From assembly GCA_947471745.1 (NCBI GenBank), contig CANJKZ010000068.1, forward strand, positions 367,001 through 431,000: a DNA stretch of 64,000 nucleotides. Direction: 5' to 3'. The notes under the pieces were generated by a model, which saw only the letters and a program-made list of their open reading frames with translations, had not been told where the DNA came from and did no database searches. Positions 10,693-21,664 of this stretch are shown here, piece after piece. Made by a program: the position numbers and the translations under genes. This DNA comes from Closterium sp. Naga37s-1. Taxonomy: Eukaryota > Streptophyta > Zygnematophyceae > Desmidiales > Closteriaceae. The first letter of the stretch is position 1. Each line of letters opens with the position of its first letter.

Positions 10693-13600
10693 GAGTTGCA
10701 ACATGTAGCAACACCTGAAGAGTGGTCATCTTCGGGGTGGGGGAGAAGGTCTGAAAGAAGTCGACCCCCTCACGCTGACTGAAGCCTCGAGCAACGTAAC
10801 GTGCCTTGAAGGCAGACGGAGAACCCGGCGGCTGCTTCACCCTGAAAATCCACATGCCACTGACGATGTTCGCCCCAGGTGGGGGAACCTCGTCGACGTA
10901 GGTGCCTGTGGACTTCCAGGAAGCCATCTCTGCGTCCATGGCTGTCTGCCACTGAGAGGAGTACTCACCCGAAATCGCCTCCCTGAAGGAGCGCGGGGTG
11001 GGGATGTCAAGTGCATCCGGGTCTCCCTCAGGGGCAAGGAGCATGGTCGCGTGATGGGGTGAAGCGGCCGCAAGGCACTCCAGATCCTCCTGTCTGTCCT
11101 CAAGAACGTCACAGCCAAGGGCAGTACAGCCAAGCGCAGTCTCACCCCCGACGGACGGAGGATAGGCAAGGACAGGGTCAGAGACAAGACTCGCAAGGTA
11201 GTCTAGGCGGTACACAGCAGCAAAGTCAACGAGCTCAGCGACTAAGGTAGACGCAGCAGGAGACGAGAACGTAGGGTCTATCACAACCGTAGATAGGAAG
11301 CGAGTAACAGTCGGACTGGACGCACGAGCAAGGTCAGACGGAGGGTCAGCAACGGCAGGAAGAGAGGACGCATGAGGTAACGACAGGACAACACGCTGTG
11401 GAACAGAGGAAGGACGGAGTGTTATATCGTGAGTGCCTGGGACAGCCGGAGCACGAGGATGACGCACGACGCACACGAGTATGGACAGCGGCACTAGGCT
11501 CGGGCTCAAGGTCAAAGCTAGACTCAGGCTCTCGACGCTCAGGGGTGGAAGCACGAGTCTCATGCTCTCGACGCTCAGACAGGGACTGTCACCGCAGTGT
11601 AAGGAGCAGGAGCAGGCAGTGGGGAGTGCGGTAGCAGCGGCGGCTGAGACTGGTCTGCCGGTGGAAACAGTAACGGAGGAATAGTACCTGCCACTGGGAA
11701 GTCAGTAGCACCTGGCGGAAGACTGAGAAGGTGGCGAAGAGCACCAACGGCTCCCGTACCTCCAGCACGAGCAGCTCCTCCAGTACCCCCAGCAACACCT
11801 CCAGCACCAGTAGCACCAGCACCTCCAGCACCACGAGCTCCGACAGCGCCAGCACCTCGAGCACCAGTAGTACCTCCAGCACCTCCAGTGCCTCCAGCTC
11901 CAGCTCCAGCGCCTCCAGCACCAGTAGTACCTCCAGTACCTCCTGTGCCAGCAGCTCAAGTAGCACCTCCAGCACCTCCAGCACCACCTGCTCCGGCAGC
12001 TCCAGCACCTCCAGTACGAGCACCTCCGGGACCAGTAGCTCCAGCACCTCCAGTACCTCCAGCTCCAACGCCTCCAGCACCAGCAGCACCAGCACCTCCA
12101 AGGTCAGCAGCTCCCGCAGCTCCAGCACCAGTAGCACCAGCACCTCCAGTGCCAGCAGCTCCAGCACCCCCAGCACCTCCAGTAACAGTAGTACCTACAG
12201 CACCAGCAGCTCCAGTACCTCCAACACCAGTAGCACCTCTAGTACCTCCAGCAGTAACTCCAGGCCTAACTGCTCCAGTACCTCCAGCACCAGCAGCACC
12301 TCTAGTACCTCCAGTAGTACCTCCAGCACCTCCAGCACCAGTAGCACCTCCTGGACTAGTAGCTCCAGCACCAGCAGGACCGTACCCTCCACCACCAGGA
12401 CTGCCTCGCCGAACGACCCACGCACGAATCGCCTACGGCGAGAGCATCTCAAGTAGAGCAGGCTGCGGTGGCTGTCCAGCTCCAGTACCTCCAGTAGTGG
12501 TAGCTCTAGCACCTCCAGCACCAGAAGCACCTCTAGTACCTCCAGCTCCAGCACCTCAAGCTCCAGGACCTCCAGAAGGACTCGCAGCACTCCCAGAGTC
12601 AGCACCCGAAGTCTCAGCACCCCCAGAGTCAGCACCCAAAGTCTTAATACCCCCAGGCTCAGTACCCTCAGTCCCAGCACCCGTAGGCTCAGTACTCTCA
12701 GTCCCAGCACCCGCAGGCTCAGTACCCTCAGTCCCTGCACCCTCAGTCTCAGCTCCAGTGTCCACTGCAGAAGGCTGCAGAGGCGGGAAACTTGGGGGGG
12801 TAGCCAAACGAGGAGAGCGGACACTCCCAGACGTACCACCCCCAGGCCCAGCTCCAGCAGCCTCAGCTCCATAGTCCACAGCAGCAGGCTGCGGAGGTGG
12901 CGAAGACGGCCGAGGCGGGAACCCCGGAGGGGTCTCCAAGCGAGGAGTGCGGTGAGTGGTCGCTGTGTCGTCGGCGGCTGTGTCACCCCCCTCAGCTGGG
13001 TCAGAGGAGTCAGAAGAGATCTCCACTGGCTCATCCAAGGGGGGTGGGTCTACCTGAGACACACCTGAGGGAGCAGGACCCTGTGGGGGAAGGGGGTCTA
13101 CCGGGGGGGGGACTGGTACCAGGAAGAGAGGCGCGAGGGGGACCGGGTGGGACGCGTGTGGGTGAAGTCGGTAGTAACAGACCGACTCAACGAAGGTGAC
13201 GTCCAGAGAGGACAGAACACGACGCTTTGCAGGTTGGTAAAACTGCCACGGCGGGGCGTCGGTGGGGAAGCCCAAGAAGACACAGCGGAGAGTGCGAGGA
13301 GAGAGCTTGCTCGCTTTGGTATCGCGAACAAGGGAGAGCGCGCCCCAGACCAGAAACGACGACGCATCACCAGGCTGTCCCGTCCAACGGAGTGTGGGCG
13401 AGGTCTCTGGAGCAGACACGGGGCCAGAGGTTGAGCTGATGCGCGTCGTATCGGACCGCAAACGGCCACAGGAAATGGGGAGCAGCCGCATGGATCATGG
13501 ACGTACGAGCAACCTCCATGATCAGGCCAATGCGACGCTCAGCGATCCCATTTTGCTGCGGAGAGGCCGGAAGCGTGAACGACTGGGCGAAGCCCTCGTC

Positions 13601-14896
13601 CCGACAGAACGTCTCAAGGACGCCAGAAGAGAACTCACCACCCTTGTCAGAGTGCAGACGCAGAGCTGGAAAGTCCCGCCGAAACCGCTCGCGCAGCTGG
13701 TGACGAGTAGCACGGATGCAGGGGATCAGGACACCACTGACATCCGCCTTGCTCTGCAAGGGGAAGACGGTGGTGTAGCATGTGTAGTCATAAACAACCA
13801 GCAGGAAGTAGCGCTCCTGGTCCGTTCCACCGACTGGGGCCGGGCCCCACACGTCCAGGTGGAGAGTCTGCAGAGGAGAAGTGGTCGGAGGAAACTCGGA
13901 GGAGTGAGGAGCGGCGCGCTGCCGCCCCTCGACGCAAGGAAGGCACGGCGGGGCAAGCGAGCGCGGCAGGGGGGGCAGGGTCCTGGGGAGGCCAGAGACA
14001 AGGAGACGGGAGTGCATACTGCGTAGACGCGGCAGGGAGGGGTGACCAAGACGGTGGTGCCAGCGCTGAGTCTCGTGCGTGAGTACTCTGCACGAGCAAG
14101 ACGCAGCTAGTTGCCCCGACGCAGACGCCCGTCTCGACGCAGCCACCTGACCTGACTCAGCCACCTGTGCAGACGCAGTGGTCAGTGTGTACAGACTAGA
14201 CCCAGGCTGTCGAGTGAACGTAGCCAGGTGACGGCCAGTCCGGGAGCACGTACAGATCGCCACACGCTGCCCTCCAGGAATAAAGGTATCAACCCAGACA
14301 TCCTGAATGGCAGCGTTGCTCACCAAGTTCGTCGAGAACGTGGGGAGGTGGAGACCTGACAGAGAACCGGAGGGGACTGCTGGACAAGGGAGGACCGTGA
14401 AGGCTCTCGCAACTACTGGGCCCCCAGAGGGGTCAGCCAGTGAGACTGGGACAGGTGCTGTGAGTGGTGTGACTGTGGTGCAATAACGAAAGAAGCAACG
14501 TGACGCGCCTGAGTCAAGCGTGAAAGTGTGCAAGACCTCAGCTGAGACAGGACCTGTGGCAGGAGACGCACTAGCACCTAGAACGTCGGCAGACTCACGG
14601 GCACCTAGAGCTGTAGCAGACTCACTAGCACCTGGAGCGGCAGCAGACTCACTAGCACCTGGGGCGGCAGCAGACTCACTAGAACCGAGAGCAGGAACCT
14701 CTACACAGCCAGGGACGCATCGCTGAGAAGCACAGTCGCGACGTCGCTTAGGCTACTGAAAATCAAAACTCCACCACCAGGCCTGCCTCGCTGAACAATC
14801 CACTCACGAAGCTGCTGAGGGGTGGGGTCGTCCGGGAGAGGCAGTGCCCGCTGCTGTCCACCCCTGGCCGCAGCAACTGCCGCGATAGTGGCCATG
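10693..14896 (-). pseudogene. Element A Gag-Pol, N-terminal part (broken)
   Basis: Reading on the minus strand from 14896, a short Gly-poor segment with the motif TPQQLREW comes first. Then comes the protease motif LDSGASRCFF (about 14510-14530), integrase with HHCC and D,D,E motifs (13500-14060), a long Gly/Ala/Thr-rich linker, and the start of reverse transcriptase (WIFRVKQPPG, about 10840). The frame changes near 13400-13490 and again within the linker, so no single product can be made. The whole N-terminal Gag domain seen in B and D is missing. The fragment stops at element B. Confidence 0.88.
11750..12590 (-). repeat. Minisatellite of CTCCAGCAC-like 9-bp words
   Basis: About 800 bp consist of variants of CTCCAGCACC and CTCCAGTACC, giving Gly/Ala/Thr repeats on the minus strand in the integrase-RT linker of element A. 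Equivalent tracts occur in C (40640-41040) and F (61370-61950). Confidence 0.88.
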
Positions 14897-15055
14897 AGAG
14901 ACAGCGACAATCGGGAGTAGGTCCAGCACCTCCAGCTCCTCCAGCACCAGCAGCACCTCCAGCACTCCCAGCAGCACCTCCACCACCAGCAGCAGTAGCA
15001 CGAGTAGCAGCAGCAGTAGTAGTAGTATATATATATAAATATATTTTTTAGGGTT

Positions 15056-15820
15056 TAGGGTTGCGCGCGGCCCACGGGCTGCAGGGGCGACGCGCGGCTC
15101 AGTAGGGCAGCGCGCGGGCTGCAGGGGCAGCGCCCACGGGCTGCAGGGGCGACGCGCAGCTCGGCAGGGCGGCGAGCGGGCTGTAGGGGCGGCTCGCGGC
15201 TCGGAAGGGCGGCGCCCAGGCTGCAGGGGCGACGCTCGGCTCGGGAGGGCGGCGCGCGGGCTGCAGGGGCAGCGCCCACGGGCTGCAGGGGCGACGTGCG
15301 ACTCTGCAGGGCGGTGTACGGGCTGCAGGAGCAACGCGCGGCTCTGCAGGGCGGCGTACGGGCTGTAGGGGCAGCGCCCACAGGCTGCAGGGGCAACGCG
15401 CGGCTCGGCAGGGCGGCGCGCGGGCTGCAGGGGCAGTGCCCACGGGCTGCAGGGGCAACGCGCGGCTCTGCAGGGCGGTGTACGGGCTGCAGGGGTGACG
15501 CGCGGCTCTGCAGGGCGGCGTACGGGCTGCAGGGGCAATGCCCACGGGCTGCAGGGGCGAACGCGCGGGCTGCAGGGGCAGCACGCGGGCCAAAGGGGCA
15601 GGCACGGCTGCAGGGGCAGCACGGTCGCAGGGGCAGGTACGGCTGTAGGGGCAGCACGGTTGCAGGGGCGAGTACGGCTGCAGGGGGAGCACGGTCGGGG
15701 GGCGAGCACGGCTGCAGGGGCAGCACAGTCGCAGGGGCGAGCACGGCTGCAGGGGCAGCGCGGTCGCAGGGGCAGCACGCTGGCTGCAAGGGCAGCGCGG
15801 CTGCAGGGGCAGCGTAGGAA
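15056..15820 (-). repeat. GC-rich tandem repeats in element A leader
   Basis: Variants of GGGCTGCAGGGGCGACGCGC and GGCTCGGCAGGGCGGCG repeat throughout the 5' leader. Nearby, 14980-15050 has GTAGTA/TATATA simple repeats. No coding role is seen. Confidence 0.85.
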
Positions 15821-15889
15821 GAAAAAAAATACGGTTAGGGCAGGGCGGAACGTTCGGTGGGCCCTAGAAACGATTCTGCTCTAATACCA

Positions 15890-16020
15890 TGTTATAATCT
15901 GCAGGTAGGAATGATGGACTAGGTAGCATGCATGAGTACAAGTACCTAACCCTAAAGTGTTGTACCCCTTGTAGGCTAACTCACTATAGCCTAGAGAGAA
16001 CACAAACATGCAGTTTGACA
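15890..16020 (-). repeat. 5' LTR of element A
   Basis: 131-bp repeat ending at 16020, directly followed by the target duplication GATCC. Confidence 0.93.
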
Positions 16021-16025
16021 GATCC

Positions 16026-17600
16026 ACCTTCAACTCCTTGCCTGCACAGTGCTGGCTGCCATGCAGAGCGGCTCCCAATCCCTCCGTACATGCAGGGGCG
16101 GGGAACAGAGAGGGCAGGGCCTCATAGGGCGCAGGTCAGCAGAGGGTATGGGGCAGCAGGGGAGGCTGAAGGCAGTCTCGAGAGGAGGCTGCCTCACAGC
16201 TCCGCCAGCTCGCCTCAGGGCACATCCAGTCAAAGATCTGCTGGATGCGGTGCTTCGGTGGCCTGCATTCGCGTGAGAGAACCGTGCCTAAAACGGTACG
16301 ATCGTGACGCAAGGCTGAACCGCAGCAAGCAGACGTGTGCGACGCGAGCTTGAATGCAATGTGCGAGTAACGCGGCGATCGTTCACTAAGGTAAGTGCCG
16401 CGGGTGAACAGGTTGTAGCACGAGACCGGCGACGCGAGAGGGAGATCAGAGTGTGCACTGACTAAGATGGTTGAGGTGGATACCTATATTTTTTTCCGCA
16501 CATAAAAAAATCCTATATACGACTCGCTTTTGCCAACTAGCGCTAGTTTTTGCCTTGGAGCCTCCTAGTTTATGAGTATGACTTTGTAAGCAAGTTATGT
16601 GAGTGGTGAACAGTGCATATAGTTGGCGATCATCGCGTCAGTTCTGTTTTTGAGCACTCTGGTTCCGTTGTCGCAGGACGATTGCTTGGGGTCGCGAGAG
16701 TTTCTTCAGAACAAGTAGGGTAACCCTGTTTTTTGCGATTTCAAGTTCAAGAATCTTGAACTTGAAAATTACCATGCTGTACCCGGGTTTTAAGGCACAC
16801 TGATGCCTCAGGGTTACCGATATTCATAACGAAATTCACCCTGAAGTGAGTACCATACCCCCCCGCCCCCCCTTTCCCGTAACCCGGGATTCCCGATTGC
16901 CAACTGTCGAAATCGGAATTTCAGCCTTGACAATACATGTGCTGGCACGAAGTGGGCCACCATTGGCCAGAAACACTAGGGGGTTTGAAAAACTGGTACA
17001 CTGATGCCACATGGTTGTATTTTCAAAAACAAGAAAAACACTTATGGATCAGGGTTTGAACAAGGTGTCACACTGATAATCAGGTTTTTGAACAAGTGCA
17101 ACACTGACTGATCACAAGGGTTGCTCAAAACCAAAAATTAGCCCTGTTGAGGATGTTGAGGATATTGAGAAATATCCGTACAGGAAAGGCACTGCTAGGT
17201 CTGAAAGCAGCGCATGTACACATGGACACCCTAGCAGGTCTGGTTAATAGCTAATGCTTACCCTAAACCAGGGCCTCAGAAGTCAGCGAAAAAAGGCTGA
17301 TTTAGGTAAAAAAGGCTGAGATTTCCGACCTTTCTTAGAGCTGAGGCTGATTTTTCAGCGATTTGTTGAAATGAAACAGGAAATGTTAATAGGTTTTTAG
17401 TGAAAAATGGCATAAAATGGCTGATTTCTCTGATTTTCAGCAAAACGTTTTGTACCAACTCTGATTTTTCAGTCTAGGCCAAAACGAATCTGAGGCCCCT
17501 AAACCCAGCATTCAAGAGCTATAGCTGGAAATTATGGAGGAAACTGCTGGAGTATTTGAAGCATGTTACTGCTACAATTAACACACTCCCAAACAGGTCT
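16026..17600. other. Intergenic host DNA with CTGA/TCAG-rich tract
   Basis: No gene is recognised. From 16720 to 17480 the sequence is dense in short words such as CTGATTTTTCAG, CAGGGTT and CACTGATG, spaced irregularly. The same style of sequence recurs at 600-790, 44830-45370 and 54460-54560. Confidence 0.55.
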
Positions 17601-17604
17601 AGCT

Positions 17605-18590
17605 ATCCCTACACCTAATCCCTGGCTGCGAACAAGAGCTCCAGCAGGAAAGTGAACAGGTTGAGGATGTGAAGATAAAGGGCCACTGAGCTGAGACCCG
17701 ATGTACTTGTTGTATGAGTAGCGGTGGAGCAGGGATGCTGTGTCGTAGATGATGTTACTAGTACCATAAGCCCACCCGGACACTTCCTTCGGTCCCTTGA
17801 TCTAATCGTTGCTGGCGTTGAGTAGCTCTAGCAGGAAGGTGAACAGGTTGAGGATGTGAAGATAAAGGGCCACTGAGGCCCGATGTACTTGTTGTATGAG
17901 TAGCAGTGGAGCAGGGATGCTGTGTCGTAGATGATGTTACTAGTACCATAAGCCCACCCGGACACTTCCTTCGGTCCCTTGATCTAATCGTTGCTGGCGT
18001 TGAGTAGCTCTAGCAGGAAGGTGAACAGGTTGAGGATGTGAAGATAAAGGGCCACTGAGGCCCGATGTACTTGTTGTATGAGTAGCAGTGGAGCAGGGAT
18101 GCTGTGTCGTAGATGATGTTACTAGTACCATAAGCCCACCCGGACACTTCCTTCGGTCCCTTGATCTAATCGTTGCTGGCGTTGAGTAGCTCTAGCAGGA
18201 AGGTGAACAGGTTGAGGATGTCAAGATAAAGGGCCACTGAGGCCCGATGTACTTGTTGTATGAGTAGCAGTGGAGCAGGGATGCTGTGTTTGAAGATCAT
18301 GCTTCTGGCCTGGCTGTCCTTTAACCTAATCCCTGCCTGCATTTAACAGCTCCAGCAGGAAAGTGAAGAGGTTGAGGATGTCGAGATGGAGAGCCCCTGA
18401 CGCCCAGATGTACTTGTACGAGTAGCGGTGGCAGAAGACATTCACACCCTAACAGGTAGTTCTTGAACTAATCCCTGCCTGCGTTCAAGAGCTGCAGCAG
18501 GAAGGTAAACAGGTGGAGTAGCGGTGGAGCAGGGATGCAGTGTCGTAGATGATGTTACTAGTACCATAAGCCCACCCAAACACTTCCTTC
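17605..18590 (-). repeat. Serial partial copies of the last LIFEGUARD-like exon
   Basis: At least six copies of the 3' part of the terminal exon (18602-18808) lie downstream of it on the minus strand. Their stop-equivalent positions are near 17615, 17802, 17984, 18166, 18326 and 18478, a spacing of 124-187 bp. Two units (17765-17946 and 17947-18128) are 182 bp and appear identical. The copies keep recognisable stretches matching IIYDTASLLHRYSY and LLELLNA, but most carry frameshifts; for example one base is lost before the ASVALYL segment. They may be non-coding remnants or alternative last exons. Confidence 0.88.
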
Positions 18591-18601
18591 TGTCCATTGA
18601 T

Positions 18602-20938
18602 CTAATCGTTGCTGGCGTTGAGTAGCTCTAGCAGGAAGGTAAACAGGTTGAGAATGTCGAGATAAAGGGCCACTGACGCCCAGATGTATTCGTCGTATGA
18701 GTAGCGGTGGAGAAGGGATGCGGTGTCGTAGATGATGTAGAGGCTGAATATGATGGCTCCGATAGCAGCATAGATGGTGTTGAGGAGCGGGCCAAAGGGG
18801 AAGAATATCTGGGAGAGAGAAAAAGGGATGCGGGATCGTAAAATATGTAGAGGCTGAATATGATGGCTCCGATGGCTGCATAACTCAGGCAGGAGAAGGC
18901 ATGCGCTACAGCACGGATCATAACAATACAGTGATGCTCACTTTCCTAAATGATCAACGAGAAGATGAGGATGGAAACAGCGGTGAAGGGAATGGGTCCA
19001 GCCAGGAGAAGCATAGGCTACAGGAAGGAGCAAACCAGCGATGGACATAACCTGTAACACCTCAATTACACTCACTTACCTGAATGATCATGGAGAAGAA
19101 GATGGAAAGGGCAGTGAAGAGAATGGGGCCCAGCCAGGATAAGGCATGGGCTACAGGAAGGAGCAAACCAACACAGGTCATAAATCATAACACTGCAGTG
19201 ACGCTCATTTACCTGAATGATCATCGAGAAGAAGAAGATGGAAAGGGCAGTGAAGAGAATGGGGCCCAGCCAGGAGAAGTCTTCCCCGTTCCGCGCCGCC
19301 CAGAAGGTGAAGAGTGTGAGTGAGACGACCACGATTGCTGTCAGGAGAATTGCCTCCAGAACTATGTTGGCTGGACGGGCAGAGAGGGGAGGGGGAGAGA
19401 GAAGAGAAGAGGAGAGCGTGAGGGAGAAAACCACGATTGCTGTCAGAATAATTGCCACAATGTTGGCTGGACAAGCACAGAGTGGGAGACAGGCACAGAG
19501 TGGGAGACAGGCACAGAGTGGGAGACAGGCACAATCTTGGTACAATGCTACCAAGGCAAAGCTAATGTTACCGTGTGCTGATAATGTACATGGTACTGAC
19601 ACAATGTGTTACCTGGGAGAAGGGCACATGAGAGGCCGAGATGTCATTAAGAGGAAAGCTACAGTTGCTGTGCGCTCATAATGTACATCGTGCTGACACA
19701 ATGTGCTGATGACGCGGATGGTATGGTACTACTCATGTTACCTGGGAGGAAGGCGCATGAGAGGCCAAGCGTAATACTGAAGGAAAGGGAGAAGAGGCCG
19801 AGAAGGATGAGGTTGAGGGGGTGGTGCTGGTGGTAGGCTGAGAGTGCACAGATCACTGCAGGGAGGAAAAGGCAAGGGTTGGGGGGAAGGGGGAGGATGA
19901 GGTTGAGCGGATGGTGCTGGTGGTAGGCTGAGAGTGCACAGATCATTACAAGGAAGGAAGGGGATTAAACTATAACAAGAAAGAACGGGCAAGAATTAAG
20001 GGAGACATGCACATTCTTGAGACAAGGTGACTTCAAGAAAAGGAAATGATAACAAAAACAAACAATAAATAGGAGGTGGGGGGAGCAGGGGGTAAGGGGG
20101 GGGGGGAGACTTTGCTGGTTGAAAAATAGGGAGTGAAGAGAATGTGTCTTTACAGTTGAAGGGGACGAGGACCCAACCTACCATACTCTTCCATATAACC
20201 AAACACGCCTACTCCAACAAAAATGCTGTCAGGAATAGGATTCGAACCCATGCCCTTGCGGACCAGTACCTGAAACTGGCGCCTTAGACCAACTCGGCCA
20301 TCCTGACACGACCTAAGAAAATAAAATAAATATAAGATTTCTATCAGTTACGTTTGTATTCATTTATCGTGCCGATTTCCTTTTCTTGTACTACCTGACC
20401 TAGTAGGTCTGAATTGCTGATGGTATTGTTCTTTCAAGGTCAGCAGCAGCTAGACTAGGCGAAGCAAAGGCGTTACAAAACACGTCCTTACAGATGAAGG
20501 GGAAGATGACGCTGGCGATGACGAGAAGAGGCGAGTGCATGACAGTGAGCCGCACAGAATCCACCCTCACCACCACCATGGCTGCTACGAAAGTTAGCAG
20601 CAGCTGAAAGGACAGGATGCCGTACACCTGGGATTAAGTAGGAGAGGAGAAGCAGGTCAAAGCAAAAAAAACTGATGTGTGATAATGAGGGATTACTGGG
20701 GGTTAGCAACAACTGGAACGGCAGATCAGTAGACCTGGGATTCGATTGATGGGTGGGGGGATGGCGTTGCTTCCAGCAAGGCAAAAGAGAACTTGCGTCG
20801 AAGCTGTTACTAATAGGGAGAGGGAGAAAATGAAGAGATTAACAAGAAGCGTGACTGTACCTTTTGAACGAAGGCCCATCGCAGAGAGGGGTCCTGAAAC
20901 ACGTCCCCTCCACCGGATTCAACGTCCGAATACCCCAT
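18602..20938 (-). CDS. LFG: LIFEGUARD/BAX-inhibitor-1-like membrane protein, 5 exons
   Basis: Proposed coding exons on the minus strand: 20938-20861, 20627-20492, 19855-19742, 19370-19213, 18808-18602. All junctions are GT-AG, totalling 693 bp or 230 residues, close to the usual size of plant LFG proteins. The N-terminus has the family segment DPSLRWAFVQKVYGIL. Several hydrophobic helices follow, including HPLNLILLGLF, ILLTAIVVVSLTLFTFWAA, GPILFTALSIFFFSMII and AIGAIIFSLYIIYDT, then YDEYIWASVALYLDILNLF. The family (TMBIM) sits in ER or Golgi membranes and modulates calcium leak and cell death. Every exon after the first has partial copies beside it, and a tRNA gene lies in intron 2. A TATA-containing module at 21453-21600 is the likely promoter. 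Exon choice is inferred from completeness and splice sites; transcripts are not known. Confidence 0.88.
18833..18890 (-). repeat. Partial copy of LFG exon 5 (acceptor side)
   Basis: Encodes YAAIGAIIFSLYIFYDPASL in the last intron, upstream of the complete exon. It is a truncated copy of the first part of that exon. Confidence 0.85.
18946..19140 (-). repeat. Two partial copies of LFG exon 4 (donor side)
   Basis: Copies ending at 19080 and 18946 repeat GPILFTALSIFFFSMIIQ and its splice donor, 133-134 bp apart and downstream of the complete exon. The nearer copy keeps CAG|GTAAGTG. The farther one has TAG|GAAAG, so its donor is lost. Confidence 0.88.
19408..19525 (-). repeat. Partial copy of LFG exon 4 (acceptor side) plus 18-bp tandem repeat
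   Basis: 19408-19463 encodes ANIVAIILTAIVVFSLTL, a copy of the start of exon 4, with the CCAG acceptor kept. Next to it (19475-19525) the word CACAGAGTGGGAGACAGG is repeated about three times. Confidence 0.85.
19628..19665 (-). repeat. Partial copy of LFG exon 3 (donor side)
   Basis: A diverged copy of the end of exon 3 (…CTCATGCGCCTTCCTCCCAG) lies downstream of the complete exon. Confidence 0.65.
19898..19952 (-). repeat. Partial copy of LFG exon 3 (acceptor side)
   Basis: Encodes ICALSAYHQHHPLNLIL, the same residues as the start of exon 3 (19855 downward), and lies upstream of it in the intron. Confidence 0.88.
20130..20200 (-). repeat. Partial copy of LFG exon 2 (donor side)
   Basis: Encodes VLVPFNCKDTF, a copy of the exon 2 end (VIFPFI and the following GTAAGGACG donor region), about 300 bp downstream of the complete exon and beyond the tRNA gene. 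Confidence 0.65.
20219..20223 (-). terminator. Pol III terminator (five T) after tRNA-Leu
   Basis: A run of five T on the minus strand begins four bases after the tRNA 3' end, as expected for RNA polymerase III termination. Confidence 0.75.
20227..20307 (-). tRNA. tRNA-Leu(CAG)
   Basis: On the minus strand the acceptor stem GTCAGGA pairs with TCCTGAC, followed by discriminator A. The anticodon arm CCAGT-TTCAGGT-ACTGG gives anticodon CAG. A long variable arm is present, as in leucine tRNAs. The internal promoter boxes are intact (A box TGGCCGAGTTGG, B box GGTTCGAATCC). The 81-nt gene has no intron. It lies in the same orientation inside intron 2 of the LIFEGUARD-like gene. Pol III transcription through a pol II intron is expected from the layout only. 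Confidence 0.97.
20690..20740 (-). repeat. Partial copy of LFG exon 2 (acceptor side)
   Basis: On the minus strand CCCAGGTCTACTGATCTGCC followed by CAGTTGTTGCTAAC mirrors the start of exon 2 (CAG|GTGTACGGCATCC…CAGCTGCTGCTAAC). It is degenerate, with a stop in frame. Confidence 0.7.
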
Positions 20939-21452
20939 CGGAAACTTTCGCGAACCATACGAATGCCATGCTGATGTGGCCATTGCTGTCTCCCCTCGCT
21001 GGTAAATTGACCGCGGAAAGGAAAGATATCTCCGCTTCTAATCTCTATCTGTCGAAGCGCAAAAATCCTATGCAAACCGAAATCGAGGCGGGAGGCTGTA
21101 AGTATTTGCGACGACGACCGCACGTGGGAATTTCGACAAAGGAATCAGAGAGTGGAGACTACTAGGTAGCAGGCATAAAGAATGAAAGCAGAACAGGAGC
21201 AAGGAAATACACTGGAGAGGGGAATGAAATGTGTGCGAAGGAAATGTAAAGTGGCGAAGAGATTTGGGACATTGCGAATTGGCGTCCGCTCAGAAGATTT
21301 TGAGGAATTGTTTTCGCGAACACTCCCGAAGCAGATTATTCCAGAGACTTCCATGCTGGCTCAGCGGGGTGCCTGTAACAAATTTTGTGCTGTGAGTGAA
21401 AGTACAGGGCGGTGTGCCGCCTGGTGAATGTTCACTTCAGCCATGCACTCAA
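20939..21452 (-). other. Probable 5' untranslated leader of the LFG gene
   Basis: This stretch separates the ATG at 20938 from the TATA-bearing module at 21453-21600. No coding domain or splice pattern is clear. It would be a leader of about 500 nt if transcription starts just downstream of the TATA box. Confidence 0.4.
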
Positions 21453-21600
21453 GTTGAGAGAATTACCACGGCACGGGCTTTGGCTTGGTGATTTTTTTAT
21501 ATCGCGCTCCAATTTTTATAAAACCTGTTTCACGATCCATCCACCTTTTATCCCGCGCGTTCCGCGCTCGCCTCATTCTGGCTTGAAAAACGAAGTGTAG
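21453..21600 (-). promoter_or_regulatory. Promoter module shared with the PRS gene
   Basis: Read on the minus strand this contains GGTGGAT, GAGCGCGATATAAAAAA and then CCAAAGCCCGTGCCGTGG and TAATTCTCTCA. The same words occur in the same order and in transcription orientation at 46260-46395, upstream of the PRS gene; identity is about 75 percent over roughly 110 bp by eye. The GATATAAAA word is a credible TATA box. It could instead be a dispersed repeat. Confidence 0.55.
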
Positions 21601-21664
21601 CTGTTAGTGTACGGTCACCTAGAATGTTTGTGGGCATTTATCTTAGCGGTAATACTCATGGAGC

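Larger units (their letters stand above)
1546..16020 (-). mobile_element. Ty1/copia LTR retrotransposon A (decayed, split by B)
   Basis: Two 131-bp repeats (1546-1676 and 15890-16020) bound the element, and GATCC flanks it on both sides (1541-1545, 16021-16025). Read on the minus strand, the 5' LTR is 15890-16020. It is followed by a primer site matching initiator tRNA-Met (15878-15889, TGGTATTAGAGC). A purine tract (TATGGGGGTG) precedes the 3' LTR. The LTRs differ at about 5 of 131 positions, so A is older than B. Its coding region has stops and frame changes and lacks the N-terminal Gag domain present in B and D. Element B sits in its reverse transcriptase. Confidence 0.95.

Noticed and set aside
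15055..15817. Overlapping Pro/Arg/Ala-rich frames in the element A leader
   Set aside because: They are repeat-driven and open in several frames at once, lying between primer site and gag.
17765..18300. CRISPR-like array
   Set aside because: The 182-bp units are contiguous tandem copies of an exon end without spacers, in a eukaryotic genome.
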